Source of the DNA: Firmicutes bacterium UBA5559
GTDB lineage: Bacteria; Bacillota; Clostridia; Peptostreptococcales; Anaerovoracaceae
Reading direction: 5' to 3'
DNA length: 64,000 nt
NCBI GenBank assembly: GCA_002425705.1
Contig: DIMT01000023.1
Location: forward strand, 1 to 64,000
The translations under genes were made by a program, and so were the position numbers. Shown in pieces: positions 8,312 to 17,099 of this stretch. The notes under the pieces were generated by a model. The model searched no databases and was not told where the DNA came from. It saw only the letters and a list, made by a program, of their open reading frames with translations. Every line of letters begins with the position of its first letter. Positions within the stretch are counted from its first letter, which is position 1.

Positions 8312-9937
8312 ATGCGACTGGCCAATACGAAAACAAAACATGAGGTGGGCCTTGACTTTGTCCTTCGGAGCATCAATATTCAGACTCCCTTCGGCCATAG
8401 ACTGCTGAAGTCTTTGAAGCCCTTTGCCCCAGGGCAGGAGGAGGATCTTCGCCGGGAATTTGATAAAACCAACCGTTTTTTGGAAATCGTCCATCGGGAC
8501 CGTAAAAGCCTCAATCCCCTGCTCCATCAGCTGATGGAAGTCAAAGAAGCAACGTTTACCATCGAGAGGAGCAGCGAGAACGTCCTTTCCATGGTGGAGC
8601 TGTTCGAAATCAAGAATCTTCTGCTGAAGATGGATAAAATCCGGGTCTTGATGAGCGAATTGATGCCGGAAGTTCCGGCGATTTTTCAGCTGGAGAATAT
8701 AATCGGTCTTCTGGATGTGCTGGACCCCAGAAAAGAGCGGATCAATACCTTCTATATCTACGATGAATTTTCCGGTCAGCTGGGACCCTTCCGGGCGGAA
8801 AAAAGAGCTTTGGAGCTGGAAGTCCGGCGGGAGATGAAGCAGCGGAAGCAGGAGCTGGAAGCCCGATACGGTCTGGCCTTCACCCCCAAGTTCGAATGCC
8901 CGGTCCAAAAGAGCAATGAAAAACTGATGCAGACCGTGAAGGAAATTCCGGAACTCTTTATGAGCGACCAGGACTACATGACGGTCACCTACGCCATGAA
9001 ACCCAGTCAGCGGGTATACGAACTGAATCAGCAGATGGAAGAACTGAACACCCGGCTGGATGGTATCGAATTTCACGTCCGAAAAGGTCTTTCTTCGGAA
9101 ATCGGCAAATGGAAGGATGCTTTGCTGGCCAACTGCGAACGGATCGCAGAAATCGACCTGGCTCTGGCCAAGGCCGTGTATGCCAAAGACCATGATTGTG
9201 TGGAACCGGAAATTGTAAGGGAGCATATTCTGGAATTCCGGGATGGCCGGCAGCTGGAGGTGGAAGACGTCCTTCAGAAGAAGGGCAAGGAATACTGTCC
9301 GGTCAGCATTTCCCTGAAAGAAGGGGTTTCCTGTATTACAGGGGCCAATATGGGGGGCAAGACAGTCTGCCTGAAGCTGGCTGGTATGGTCGCCATCCTG
9401 ACCCATTACGGATTCTTCGTTCCCTGCCGGGACGCCCGGGTGGGCTTGTCCAGCTCCATTCACATCCTGATTGGGGACAGTCAATCTCTGCAGCGGGGGC
9501 TTTCCAGCTTCGGCAGCGAGATGGAGGAGCTTAAGGACGTGCTGGATCACAGCAAGGAGAGGGCCTTTATCCTCATTGATGAAATTGCCAGCGGCACCAA
9601 CCCTTCCGAAGGAGCGGCCCTGACAAGAGCCGTCATTGAATACCTGAACAAACACCCCTATATCTGTCTGATCACCACCCATTTTGACGGAGTCAACCCG
9701 GAGGACCGGGGGCAGAATCTGCAAGTGGTTGGTCTGGCCAATGCGGACTTCAAAAAACTGGATAAGGAGCTGAGGTACGCCAATCGTAAGGATCGGATCG
9801 ATATCGTGGGACGTTATATGGATTACAACCTGAGGGTCATCCAGGGGGAACAGACGGTTTCCCGGGAAGCCATCAACATCGCCAAGATGCTGGGCATCTA
9901 TGATGAAATTATTGATAATGCAAAGAAATATATGTAG
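8312..9937 (+). CDS. kamC: Lysine 5,6-aminomutase reactivase ATPase KamC (MutS-like)
   Basis: The 541-residue protein ends in a MutS-family ATPase domain: Walker A GANMGGKTVCLK from residue 344 and Walker B with LIDEIASGTNPSEG near residue 420. Its N-terminal part is helical and charged and lacks the mismatch-recognition domain of MutS. It sits 13 bp after kamB and 11 bp before kamD. Together with KamB it is thought to maintain activity of the B12-dependent aminomutase, perhaps by exchanging damaged cobalamin. Only the ATPase class is certain from sequence. The start has GGAGAGGAGG upstream. Confidence 0.85.
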   Translation: MRLANTKTKHEVGLDFVLRSINIQTPFGHRLLKSLKPFAPGQEEDLRREFDKTNRFLEIVHRDRKSLNPLLHQLMEVKEATFTIERSSENVLSMVELFEIKNLLLKMDKIRVLMSELMPEVPAIFQLENIIGLLDVLDPRKERINTFYIYDEFSGQLGPFRAEKRALELEVRREMKQRKQELEARYGLAFTPKFECPVQKSNEKLMQTVKEIPELFMSDQDYMTVTYAMKPSQRVYELNQQMEELNTRLDGIEFHVRKGLSSEIGKWKDALLANCERIAEIDLALAKAVYAKDHDCVEPEIVREHILEFRDGRQLEVEDVLQKKGKEYCPVSISLKEGVSCITGANMGGKTVCLKLAGMVAILTHYGFFVPCRDARVGLSSSIHILIGDSQSLQRGLSSFGSEMEELKDVLDHSKERAFILIDEIASGTNPSEGAALTRAVIEYLNKHPYICLITTHFDGVNPEDRGQNLQVVGLANADFKKLDKELRYANRKDRIDIVGRYMDYNLRVIQGEQTVSREAINIAKMLGIYDEIIDNAKKYM

Positions 9938-9948
9938 GAGGAACCAGG

Positions 9949-11505
9949 ATGAAAAGCAAACTGAACCTAAACCCGCAGGTCATCGACAGTGCGAGGGACT
10001 GTGCGGCCAGGATCGCGGAAAGCATGCAGGAATTCATCGATAAGCATACCACAGTCAGTACCGAGAGGACCATACTCAGGCTGCTGGGTATCGACGGAGT
10101 GGATGAAGTAGAAACTCCCCTGCCCAACGTGGTGGTGGACCAGCTGAAGGATGCCGGCGTCCTTTCCCGGGGAGCAGCCTATTGGATAGGCAATGCCATG
10201 ATCCAGACCGAACTTGGCCCTCAGGAAATCGCTGAAAAAATGTCCGCCGGTGAGCTGGACATCACCAAGCTACCCCTGGCATCCCGCGAAGAAGCCGAAG
10301 CAAAGCTGCTGCCGGTGGTCATGGAAACCCTGAAGCGGATCAACGAACAGACCCAAAAGAGGGAAGAATATATCAGCCGGATCGGGGAAGGCCGCAAGCC
10401 CTATTTATACGTTATTGTTGCCACCGGCAACATTTATGAAGACGTGGTCCAGGCTCAGGCCGCAGCCCGTCAGGGAGCTGATATCATTGCCGTTATCCGG
10501 ACCACGGCCCAGAGCCTGCTGGATTATGTTCCCTACGGACCGACCACCGAAGGCTTCGGCGGAACCTATGCTACTCAGGAAAACTTCCGAATCATGAGAA
10601 AAGCGCTGGATGATGTGGGAGAAGAGGTAGGCCGTTACATCCGGCTCTGCAACTATTCTTCCGGCATGTGCATGCCGGAAATCGCTGCCATGGGTGCCAT
10701 CGAACGGCTGGACGTCATGCTGAACGATGCCCTGTACGGTATCCTGTTCCGGGATATCAACATGCAGCGAACCCTGGTGGATCAGTTCTTCTCCCGGGTC
10801 ATCATCGGTTACTCCGGCATCATCTTCAATTCCGGAGAGGACAACTACCTGACCACCGACGATGCCTATGAAGCAGCCCACACCGTACTGGCTTCCCAGT
10901 TCATCAACGAACAGTTTGCCGTGCTGGCCAACATCAAGGAAGAACAGATGGGTCTTGGACATGCCTTTGAGATGGATCCCACCATGGAAAACGGATTCCT
11001 GTATGAATTGTCTCAGGCAATCATGGCGAAGGAGATCTTCCCCAAGGCCAACCTGAAGTACATGCCTCCCACCAAGTTCATGACCGGAAATATTTTTAAA
11101 GGTCATATTCAGGATGCCCTGTTCAACATGATTGCCGTTTGGTCCGGCCAGTCCCTCCAGTTGCTGGGGATGCTGACGGAAGCCATCCATACCCCACACA
11201 TGCAGGATCGGTACCTGTCCATTGAAAATGCCCAGTATATTTTCAACAATGCCCGGGATCTGGGCAGCGAAGTGGAATTCAAAGAAGACGGCATCATTCA
11301 GAAACGGGCCCAGTTCGTTCTGGAAGAAGCCAACAAGCTGCTTCACGCCATTGAAGAGGAAGGCCTCTTCCGAACCATCGAGCAGGGAAAATTCGGCGGC
11401 GTCAAGCGAGCCAGGGATGGCGGAAAGGGCCTGGAAGGGGTCTGCGTTCGGGATGAGAACTACTTCAATCCCTTTATTCCGCTGATGATGGGAGGTGTCC
11501 GGTAA
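9949..11505 (+). CDS. kamD: Lysine 5,6-aminomutase alpha subunit
   Basis: This 518-residue protein is the large catalytic subunit of the AdoCbl- and PLP-dependent beta-lysine/D-lysine 5,6-aminomutase, with usual family length. The body is a TIM-barrel-type sequence with segments such as FGGTYATQENFRIMRKAL and YSSGMCMPEIAAMGAIERLD. It moves the terminal amino group from C6 to C5, giving 3,5-diaminohexanoate when fed beta-lysine from KamA. Its TAA overlaps the kamE ATG by one base (TAATG), which suggests translational coupling of the two subunits. Confidence 0.94.
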   Translation: MKSKLNLNPQVIDSARDCAARIAESMQEFIDKHTTVSTERTILRLLGIDGVDEVETPLPNVVVDQLKDAGVLSRGAAYWIGNAMIQTELGPQEIAEKMSAGELDITKLPLASREEAEAKLLPVVMETLKRINEQTQKREEYISRIGEGRKPYLYVIVATGNIYEDVVQAQAAARQGADIIAVIRTTAQSLLDYVPYGPTTEGFGGTYATQENFRIMRKALDDVGEEVGRYIRLCNYSSGMCMPEIAAMGAIERLDVMLNDALYGILFRDINMQRTLVDQFFSRVIIGYSGIIFNSGEDNYLTTDDAYEAAHTVLASQFINEQFAVLANIKEEQMGLGHAFEMDPTMENGFLYELSQAIMAKEIFPKANLKYMPPTKFMTGNIFKGHIQDALFNMIAVWSGQSLQLLGMLTEAIHTPHMQDRYLSIENAQYIFNNARDLGSEVEFKEDGIIQKRAQFVLEEANKLLHAIEEEGLFRTIEQGKFGGVKRARDGGKGLEGVCVRDENYFNPFIPLMMGGVR

Positions 11506-12284
11506 TGACAAACAAGACGATTGTAAACACGCAGGTAGACCTGACAAAGGTCAAGCCTTACGGCGATACCATGAATGACGGGATGGTTCAGATGGCCTTT
11601 ACCCTTCCCGTTCCTTACGGGGAAGAAGCCAGCGAAGCGGCCAAACAGCTGATGAAAAAGATGGGCTTTGAGGAGCCGGCTGTGGTCTATTCCAAGGACA
11701 TGGGAGGCGGCTTTACCTTCTTCACCATGTATGGAAAATGCCAGCACACCGTGGATTTCACCGCTATTAAGGTGACCAAGGTCGACGTGGATGTGATGGA
11801 CCGGGTGGAATGCCAGCAATACATCGAAGATAATATCAAGCGGGAAGTGGTCATCGTTGGAGCCTGTACTGGTACCGATGCCCACACGGTTGGAATTGAC
11901 GCCATCATGAACATGAAGGGATTCCACGGCCATTTCGGTCTGGAACGATACAAGGGGATCCGGGCAGTCAATATGGGCAGCCAGGTGCCCAACGAAGTCC
12001 TCATTGCCAAAGCCATTGAGGAAAAAGCGGATGCTATTCTGGTATCCCAGATCGTTACCCAGAAGGACGTCCATATCGCCAATATGACCAACCTGGTAGA
12101 ACTGATGGAAGCCGAAGGAATCCGGGATAAAGTGATTCTGGTCTGCGGAGGCCCCAGAATCTCCCATGAGCTGGCTCAGGAGCTGGGATTTGATGCCGGC
12201 TTCGGTGCCCATTCCTATGCGGAGGATGTAGCTTCCTATGTGCTGACAGAACTGGTAAAGCGGAACAAAGCCGCCCAGAAATAA
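11505..12284 (+). CDS. kamE: Lysine 5,6-aminomutase beta subunit (B12-binding)
   Basis: The 259-residue subunit carries the base-off B12 motif DAHTVG at 125-130, where His127 should ligate cobalt. Lys138 lies 11 residues after it, the same offset as the PLP-linking lysine and the cobalt histidine in the crystallised clostridial enzyme. A GGPRISHELAQELGFDAGFG segment completes the Rossmann-like cobalamin domain. It pairs with KamD and starts inside the kamD stop codon. Confidence 0.94.
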   Translation: MTNKTIVNTQVDLTKVKPYGDTMNDGMVQMAFTLPVPYGEEASEAAKQLMKKMGFEEPAVVYSKDMGGGFTFFTMYGKCQHTVDFTAIKVTKVDVDVMDRVECQQYIEDNIKREVVIVGACTGTDAHTVGIDAIMNMKGFHGHFGLERYKGIRAVNMGSQVPNEVLIAKAIEEKADAILVSQIVTQKDVHIANMTNLVELMEAEGIRDKVILVCGGPRISHELAQELGFDAGFGAHSYAEDVASYVLTELVKRNKAAQK

Positions 12285-12299
12285 AAAGGAGGGTTCCCA

Positions 12300-12980
12300 T
12301 TGAAAAACAAAATCATGACCGCCGATGAAGCGGTGGCAACAATCAAAGACGGAGACAGCATCATGGTGGGAGGTTTCATGGCCTGCGGGACACCGGAAAT
12401 CCTCATCGATGCCCTGGTGCGGAAAAATGTCCGTCACCTGACGATTATCTGTAACGACGCCGGAGTGCCGGGCCGGGGAGTGGGAAAACTCATCTCCAAC
12501 GGACAGGTGAAGAAGCTGATCGCTTCTCATGTGGGGCTCAATCCAGAAGTCGCCCAGCGGATGAACACCGATGTAGAAGCGGATAAACTGGAATGCATCC
12601 TGGTACCCCAGGGCACTCTGGCAGAGAGAGTCCGGGCCGGCGGAGCCGGACTGGGCGGCATCCTGACCCCTACCGGCGTGGGCACCATCGTAGCCGAAGG
12701 CAAACAGGTGATCAGCGTACAGGGAAGGGACTACCTGCTGGAGGAACCCCTCCGGGCGGACCACGCTTTCCTGAGAGGCTCGGTCACCGACAAGTTCGGC
12801 AACACCACCTATAACGGCACCACCAGGACCTTCAACCCGATGATGGCCACGGCAGCGGACAATGTAATCGTGGGAACCTGTGAAATCGTGGAGATCGGGG
12901 AGATCGACCCCAACCATGTGGTAACATCCGGCATCTTTGTAGATGCCATCGTGGGAGGAGAAAAGCCATGGCAGATATAA
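12300..12980 (+). CDS. atoD: CoA transferase subunit A (butyrate/acetoacetate type)
   Basis: The 226-residue protein belongs to CoA-transferase family I alpha subunits, with the N-terminal MTADEAVATIKDGDSIMVGGF segment and a GTLAERVRAGGAGLGG loop. It starts with TTG at 12300 behind AAAGGAGGG; the product begins MKNKIMTADE. In lysine fermentation the AtoDA pair exchanges CoA between butyryl-CoA and acetoacetate. Placement right behind kamE fits that role. Its 3' end overlaps subunit B by 13 bp. Confidence 0.88.
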   Translation: MKNKIMTADEAVATIKDGDSIMVGGFMACGTPEILIDALVRKNVRHLTIICNDAGVPGRGVGKLISNGQVKKLIASHVGLNPEVAQRMNTDVEADKLECILVPQGTLAERVRAGGAGLGGILTPTGVGTIVAEGKQVISVQGRDYLLEEPLRADHAFLRGSVTDKFGNTTYNGTTRTFNPMMATAADNVIVGTCEIVEIGEIDPNHVVTSGIFVDAIVGGEKPWQI

Positions 12981-13621
12981 AGGAACTGATTGCGGCCAGA
13001 GTCGCGAAGGAATTAAAGGACGGAGACGTGGTGAACCTGGGAATCGGACTGCCCACCATGGTAGCCAACTTCATTCCCGAGGGAGTGGATGTGGTATTCC
13101 AGTCGGAAAACGGCATCATGGGCATGGGACCTGCTGCGGAAAAGGGCAGGGAAGATGTGGACATCATCAATGCGGGAGCCCAGTATGTGACAGTAAACCA
13201 GGGGGCCATGTTCTTTGACAGCGCCACCTCCTTCGGCATCATCCGGGGAGGCCATGTGGACGTAACCGTACTGGGAGCCCTGGAGGTGGACCAGTGCGGG
13301 AACCTGTCCAACTGGATCGTACCGGGGAAAATGGTGCCCGGTATGGGGGGAGCCATGGATCTGGTCGTAGGAGCGAAAAAGGTCATCGTGGCCATGCAGC
13401 ATACCCAAAAGGGTGCCCATAAGATTCTGGGCGAGTGCATGCTTCCCTACACCGCCGTTGGCGTGGTGGACATGATCATCACCGAAATGGGCGTCATGGA
13501 AGTGACCAAAGAAGGCATCCTCCTAAAGGAATACAACCCGGACTATACCCTGGAACAGATCCAGGAGGCTACCGGAGCTCAGCTGATCATCAGCCCGGAT
13601 CTCCGGGAAATGGAACGATGA
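12968..13621 (+). CDS. atoA: CoA transferase subunit B (butyrate/acetoacetate type)
   Basis: The 217-residue beta subunit has the catalytic-glutamate motif SENGIMGMGP near residue 45 and the LGALEVDQCGNLSNWIVPGK region typical of family I. It forms the active enzyme with the preceding subunit. The start overlaps atoD and has GGGAGGAG upstream. Its TGA overlaps the next ATG (ATGA), so the following PhzF-like gene is translationally linked. Substrate specificity cannot be fixed from sequence alone. Confidence 0.9.
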   Translation: MADIKELIAARVAKELKDGDVVNLGIGLPTMVANFIPEGVDVVFQSENGIMGMGPAAEKGREDVDIINAGAQYVTVNQGAMFFDSATSFGIIRGGHVDVTVLGALEVDQCGNLSNWIVPGKMVPGMGGAMDLVVGAKKVIVAMQHTQKGAHKILGECMLPYTAVGVVDMIITEMGVMEVTKEGILLKEYNPDYTLEQIQEATGAQLIISPDLREMER

Positions 13622-14475
13622 AATTTTATATTGCCGATGCCTTTACCGATGAGCTTTTCGGCGGGAACCCCGCTGGTGTTGTCCTGATTCCTGAGGGGGC
13701 GGATTTTCCCGCTGAATCCCTCATGGTCCGGACGGCAGCCGAGCTTCGGTACTCGGAGACGGCTTTTGTGAAAAGGCTGGGTGAAAAAGCTTTCCATCTC
13801 CGCTATTTTACGCCCACCGATGAGGTGGATCTCTGCGGTCATGCCACCATAGCCTCTTTTGGGGTGCTGGTGGAGGAAGGGCTGATCCGGTCGGGGGATT
13901 TCTGCAGTCTTCAGACAAAAGCCGGATTCCTCCAGGTGGAAATCCGTCAGGGGATGGTCTTTATGGAGATGGGAGAAGCGGCTCTGCTGGGACCGGTGCC
14001 GGACCTCTCGGCTCTTGCCGGGGTTCTCGGTATTTCCGAATCGGATTTTGCCATGGAACCAGCCATTGTATCCACCGGGCTGCCGGACATTTTGGCCCCC
14101 GTTTCAAGCCGGGAACAACTTTTGGCCATGAAGCCGGACTTTCCGGCCATGGCGGAGCTGTCCAGGCAGCTTTCGGTGGTAGGCGTCCACGCCTTCTGCC
14201 TGGATCCCACTGGCGGGGTGACGGCCTGGTGCCGGAACTTCGCCCCTCTCTATGGAATTGATGAAGAAGCTGCCACTGGTACAGCCAATGGCGCACTGAC
14301 CGAATATCTTTACCGGCAGGGCATCCTGAAGGACGAGGACCGGACCCTTTACCTCCAGGGGGAAAGCATGGGGCGTCCTTCGAAAATTCATGGAATGTTT
14401 TCCGCTAGCGAAAAACCCAGGATCCGGATCGGTGGCAGCTGCCGGATGCTGGCCAAAGGAGAATTGCTGATATGA
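13618..14475 (+). CDS. PhzF-family isomerase-like protein
   Basis: The 285-residue protein matches the PhzF/DapF-like fold: an N-terminal ADAFTDELFGGNPAGVVL, the SETAFV motif holding the presumed catalytic Glu, DLCGHATIASFG, and a second half with MEMGEAALLGPV and TGTANGALTEYL. Family members isomerise or epimerise small substrates, but most have no known reaction. The ATG at 13618 overlaps the atoA stop by four bases; longer upstream extensions would lie inside atoA. The lysine route has no recognised need for it. Confidence 0.82.
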   Translation: MKFYIADAFTDELFGGNPAGVVLIPEGADFPAESLMVRTAAELRYSETAFVKRLGEKAFHLRYFTPTDEVDLCGHATIASFGVLVEEGLIRSGDFCSLQTKAGFLQVEIRQGMVFMEMGEAALLGPVPDLSALAGVLGISESDFAMEPAIVSTGLPDILAPVSSREQLLAMKPDFPAMAELSRQLSVVGVHAFCLDPTGGVTAWCRNFAPLYGIDEEAATGTANGALTEYLYRQGILKDEDRTLYLQGESMGRPSKIHGMFSASEKPRIRIGGSCRMLAKGELLI

Positions 14476-15245
14476 CCGGACTATTTCTGCAGCCGGAAGG
14501 CTTTTATCTACAGGCTTCCGCCGTGCTGGAGCCGGAAATGATCGCATCCCCTGTTCCCGGATTTCCGGAACGGGGGATTTCCTGTTTCTCCAGAAAGCTG
14601 GTGGAGTTCCTGGCGGATCGTCATAATGGGGTCCCCATTGCCTTCTTCCGGACGGAGGAGGGGAAGATTCCTATTTATAAAATTTCCTGGGATGGGCAAG
14701 AAATCGCCCTTTTCATGTCCCGGGTTGGGGCGCCGGCGGCTGTGATTCAGCTAGAGGAAGTCCGGGCTATGGGGCTTCGAAAGATTTTCTATTTTGGCTC
14801 ATGCGGAGCGCTGGACCGTCAGATTGGTTTTGGAGACCTGATCCTTCCCCTGGGGGGGATTCGGGATGAGGGAACCAGCTATCATTACCAGCCGCCGGAG
14901 TGGAAAGCCCGGATGAAGGAACGGCCTCTGGAGATTATCCGGCAGACCCTGAACGCTTTGGAAATGGATTGGCGGGAAGGGCTGGCCTGGACCACCGATG
15001 GACTGTACCGGGAGACCAGGAGCAAGGTGGATAGTCGGATCCGGGACGGCTGCCTGGTAGTGGAAATGGAATACACGGCCCTTCAGGCGGCAGCTGATTT
15101 TCGAAAGATGGATTTCGGCCAGCTCCTCTATTGCGAAGATAATTTGGATGGCGAGGATTGGCAAGCCAGAGGCTACCTGCCGGGAGACCCGGAACTGATG
15201 GAGCGGTGGCTGGAGCTGCCCTTCCGGATCGTTGGCGGATTTTGA
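14472..15245 (+). CDS. Nucleoside phosphorylase/nucleosidase superfamily protein
   Basis: The 257-residue protein shows the PNP_UDP superfamily signatures: a phosphate/base loop near FGSCGALDRQIGFGD and the ribose-binding VVEMEYTALQAAA. It begins inside the PhzF-like stop codon (ATGA), so it is co-translated with the lysine operon. A possible role is cleavage of 5'-deoxyadenosine formed by stray turnover of the SAM radical and AdoCbl aminomutases, but uridine or other nucleoside phosphorolysis is equally allowed by sequence. Confidence 0.78.
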   Translation: MTGLFLQPEGFYLQASAVLEPEMIASPVPGFPERGISCFSRKLVEFLADRHNGVPIAFFRTEEGKIPIYKISWDGQEIALFMSRVGAPAAVIQLEEVRAMGLRKIFYFGSCGALDRQIGFGDLILPLGGIRDEGTSYHYQPPEWKARMKERPLEIIRQTLNALEMDWREGLAWTTDGLYRETRSKVDSRIRDGCLVVEMEYTALQAAADFRKMDFGQLLYCEDNLDGEDWQARGYLPGDPELMERWLELPFRIVGGF

Positions 15246-15398
15246 CCAAGCCTGGGCCAAACTCGGGCCACAACCCTGATGGTCCCAATCTGGGCCCGAT
15301 TAGACAATAATCATAGTTTGGAGGTAAATTTGGTATAAAATTTCCTGATTTTTCTTCCATTATTTATGCAAAATACCTATATTGGTTATTCAACAGAA

Positions 15399-15425
15399 AA
15401 ATCCTCGACTAAAAATCGAGGATTT
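15399..15425. terminator. Bidirectional terminator after the lysine operon
   Basis: The 10-bp perfect stem AAATCCTCGA/TCGAGGATTT has a 7-nt loop, with T-rich DNA on the right (CGTTTTATTCTTT) and A-rich DNA on the left. It ends the plus-strand operon and could stop read-through from alaX. The 364-bp gap 15246-15609 otherwise shows only short imperfect repeats. Confidence 0.85.
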
Positions 15426-15574
15426 CGTTTTATTCTTTAGGTTGCAGCTTTTTTTGGCAACTTGAAATCCATTCTCAAAAAAATTATACCAATTTTTTGA
15501 AAAAATCGTTCCGATTGTCTAAAATGCCTAAAATGGTGCCCCATAAGGCCGCAAATGGTGCCGGAACGGGCCAC

Positions 15575-15597
15575 AAAAGCCCCGCTATCGGGTTTTT
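15575..15597 (-). terminator. Probable terminator of alaX
   Basis: The stem CCCG-CTAT-CGGG is flanked by A- and T-runs (AAAAG on one side, GTTTTT on the other). Read on the minus strand it ends in GCTTTT just after the alaX stop. Confidence 0.55.
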
Positions 15598-15609
15598 CTC
15601 CCGGCAACC

Positions 15610-16830
15610 TTATGGGCGGAGATGCTTTTCCAGTAAATCCAGATAAATATCGATATTTTCCGGTTTCGGAAGGATGACCCGGGCGTGGGTGGCATTCCCG
15701 CCGCCCTTTCCGTTGTATATGGAAGCGGTTTCCCGGACCAGTTTGCCGCAGTCTGCTTTCTTTCCGTTGGAGAAGAACAGCAGGGTGGAGGCTTCCCGGC
15801 AGATCAGGGCCAGCAGTCCGTGAATCTCATCGGTCAGGGGACGGCCCAGCTGGGTCAGGTCCTCCAGATCCAGCCCTTCAAATTCCATGACGGTCAGGGT
15901 ATGACCATCCCGGAGCCGGGTAGCGGTTTCTTCGGTTTTTTCCCGGATTACAACCTGCCGGAGCTGGTGGAGCCGGGTGCGCACGGCTTTATTTTTTTCT
16001 TCCTGGGCCAGGATCTTATCCATCAAATCTCCAGTAGATGCGGAATATCGTTTGTTCAGCTGATCCACCAGCTGATGCTTATGCTGATAATCGGACAAGG
16101 CATCGGCCCCGGCATCAAAATAAATCCGGAACATGCCTTTGTAATTTTCCATTTTATAAATCTTGATCAATCCCACCTGTCCGGAGGTGGAGGGATGGGT
16201 GCCGCAGCAGGCTACGCAGTCTGCCGGATTCTCTAAAGATCCCACACAGACGATGGTGATGTCCTCCTCCAGGGCCAGCTGCTTTCTCATGGGAAGGGCG
16301 TCGGCTTCTTCCCGGCTCTCAAAGGTTCGGGTAATTACCGGAAGATTGGCCCAGATGGCCTGGTTGGCCAGGGCCTCGACCTTCTGCAGGATTTCCGGCG
16401 TCAGGATCGTGCAGTCCGGATCCTCCTCCAGGCTGATGTCGATGGTCATATACTCTTCACCCATGTGAAAGCCCCGGTTGACTCCGCCGCATTCCTGATA
16501 GAAGATGCCGGACAGGATGTGCTCGCCGCAGTGACGCTGCATGTTGCGAAATCTGGCGGTCCAGTCCAGAACACCCTCTATGACATCCCCTTCCTTGAGT
16601 TCCGATCCTCCGGGAATCTGATGAAAGATCTGATCCCCGTCTTCCCAGACTTTTTCCACAGCAAAACCGGCCAGAGTACCCCGGTCCCAGGGCTGGCCTC
16701 CGCCTTCCGGGAAAAAGGCTGTCTGGTCCAAAATCAGGATATCTCCCTCTTTTTCTCTTAGAATTTGTTCGATTTGGCCATGAAATTTCTTTAGATAAAC
16801 ATCCTTTTGATAAAGCTTGATGGTATTCAT
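15610..16830 (-). CDS. alaX: Alanyl-tRNA editing protein, AlaX type with DHHA1 domain
   Basis: The 406-residue protein resembles the editing half of alanyl-tRNA synthetase. The zinc site is formed by HCGEHILSG (HX3H) and CVACCGTHPSTSGQVG (CX3H). The N-terminal GGGQPWDRGTLAG segment matches the AlaX beta-domain, and the C-terminal ~150 residues with GKGGGNATHARV resemble DHHA1. It should hydrolyse Ser- or Gly-tRNA(Ala) in trans. GAAGGA precedes the ATG and an extended -10 lies about 45 bp upstream. Confidence 0.9.
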   Translation of the reverse strand: MNTIKLYQKDVYLKKFHGQIEQILREKEGDILILDQTAFFPEGGGQPWDRGTLAGFAVEKVWEDGDQIFHQIPGGSELKEGDVIEGVLDWTARFRNMQRHCGEHILSGIFYQECGGVNRGFHMGEEYMTIDISLEEDPDCTILTPEILQKVEALANQAIWANLPVITRTFESREEADALPMRKQLALEEDITIVCVGSLENPADCVACCGTHPSTSGQVGLIKIYKMENYKGMFRIYFDAGADALSDYQHKHQLVDQLNKRYSASTGDLMDKILAQEEKNKAVRTRLHQLRQVVIREKTEETATRLRDGHTLTVMEFEGLDLEDLTQLGRPLTDEIHGLLALICREASTLLFFSNGKKADCGKLVRETASIYNGKGGGNATHARVILPKPENIDIYLDLLEKHLRP

Positions 16831-16871
16831 GAAATCCTTCCTTTGCTTTCTTTATCGACAAATATAAAATT

Positions 16872-16880
16872 ATTATAGCA
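16872..16880 (-). promoter_or_regulatory. Extended -10 promoter of alaX
   Basis: On the minus strand the sequence reads TGCTATAAT, an extended -10, about 42 bp upstream of the ATG. The -35 region is not a clear match. Confidence 0.6.
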
Positions 16881-17099
16881 CAAACCCGGGGTTTTGATAT
16901 ATAATAAGAAAAAAGTACTAATTTGCTATATTGTAAAAAATAGAGACATGGGTCTTGACAACCGCTTTTTTAAGGTATTTTACGGAAGCCCCGAAATTTG
17001 AAGGTTTGCCTGAAAATCCTTCAAAACGACACGATTCGAGGTGGCAGAAAATGGATGAGAACAGGCGGATTGGATGGTGTCGATAAAGGAAATGGAATC

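Noticed and set aside
8189..9724. Long minus-strand open frame (511 codons) opposite kamB/kamC
   Set aside because: It has no recognisable domain, an odd His/Gln/Phe-rich composition and lies antisense to two well-supported genes; it reflects codon bias of the coding strand.
10405..11547. Minus-strand open frame of 380 codons opposite kamD
   Set aside because: It is antisense to a gene with strong family identity and has no motif of its own.
15246..15609. Possible degraded MITE: CGGGCCACAA twice (15264, 15567) and TTAGACAAT/ATTGTCTAA inverted
   Set aside because: The repeats are short, do not form matched termini and no target duplication is visible.
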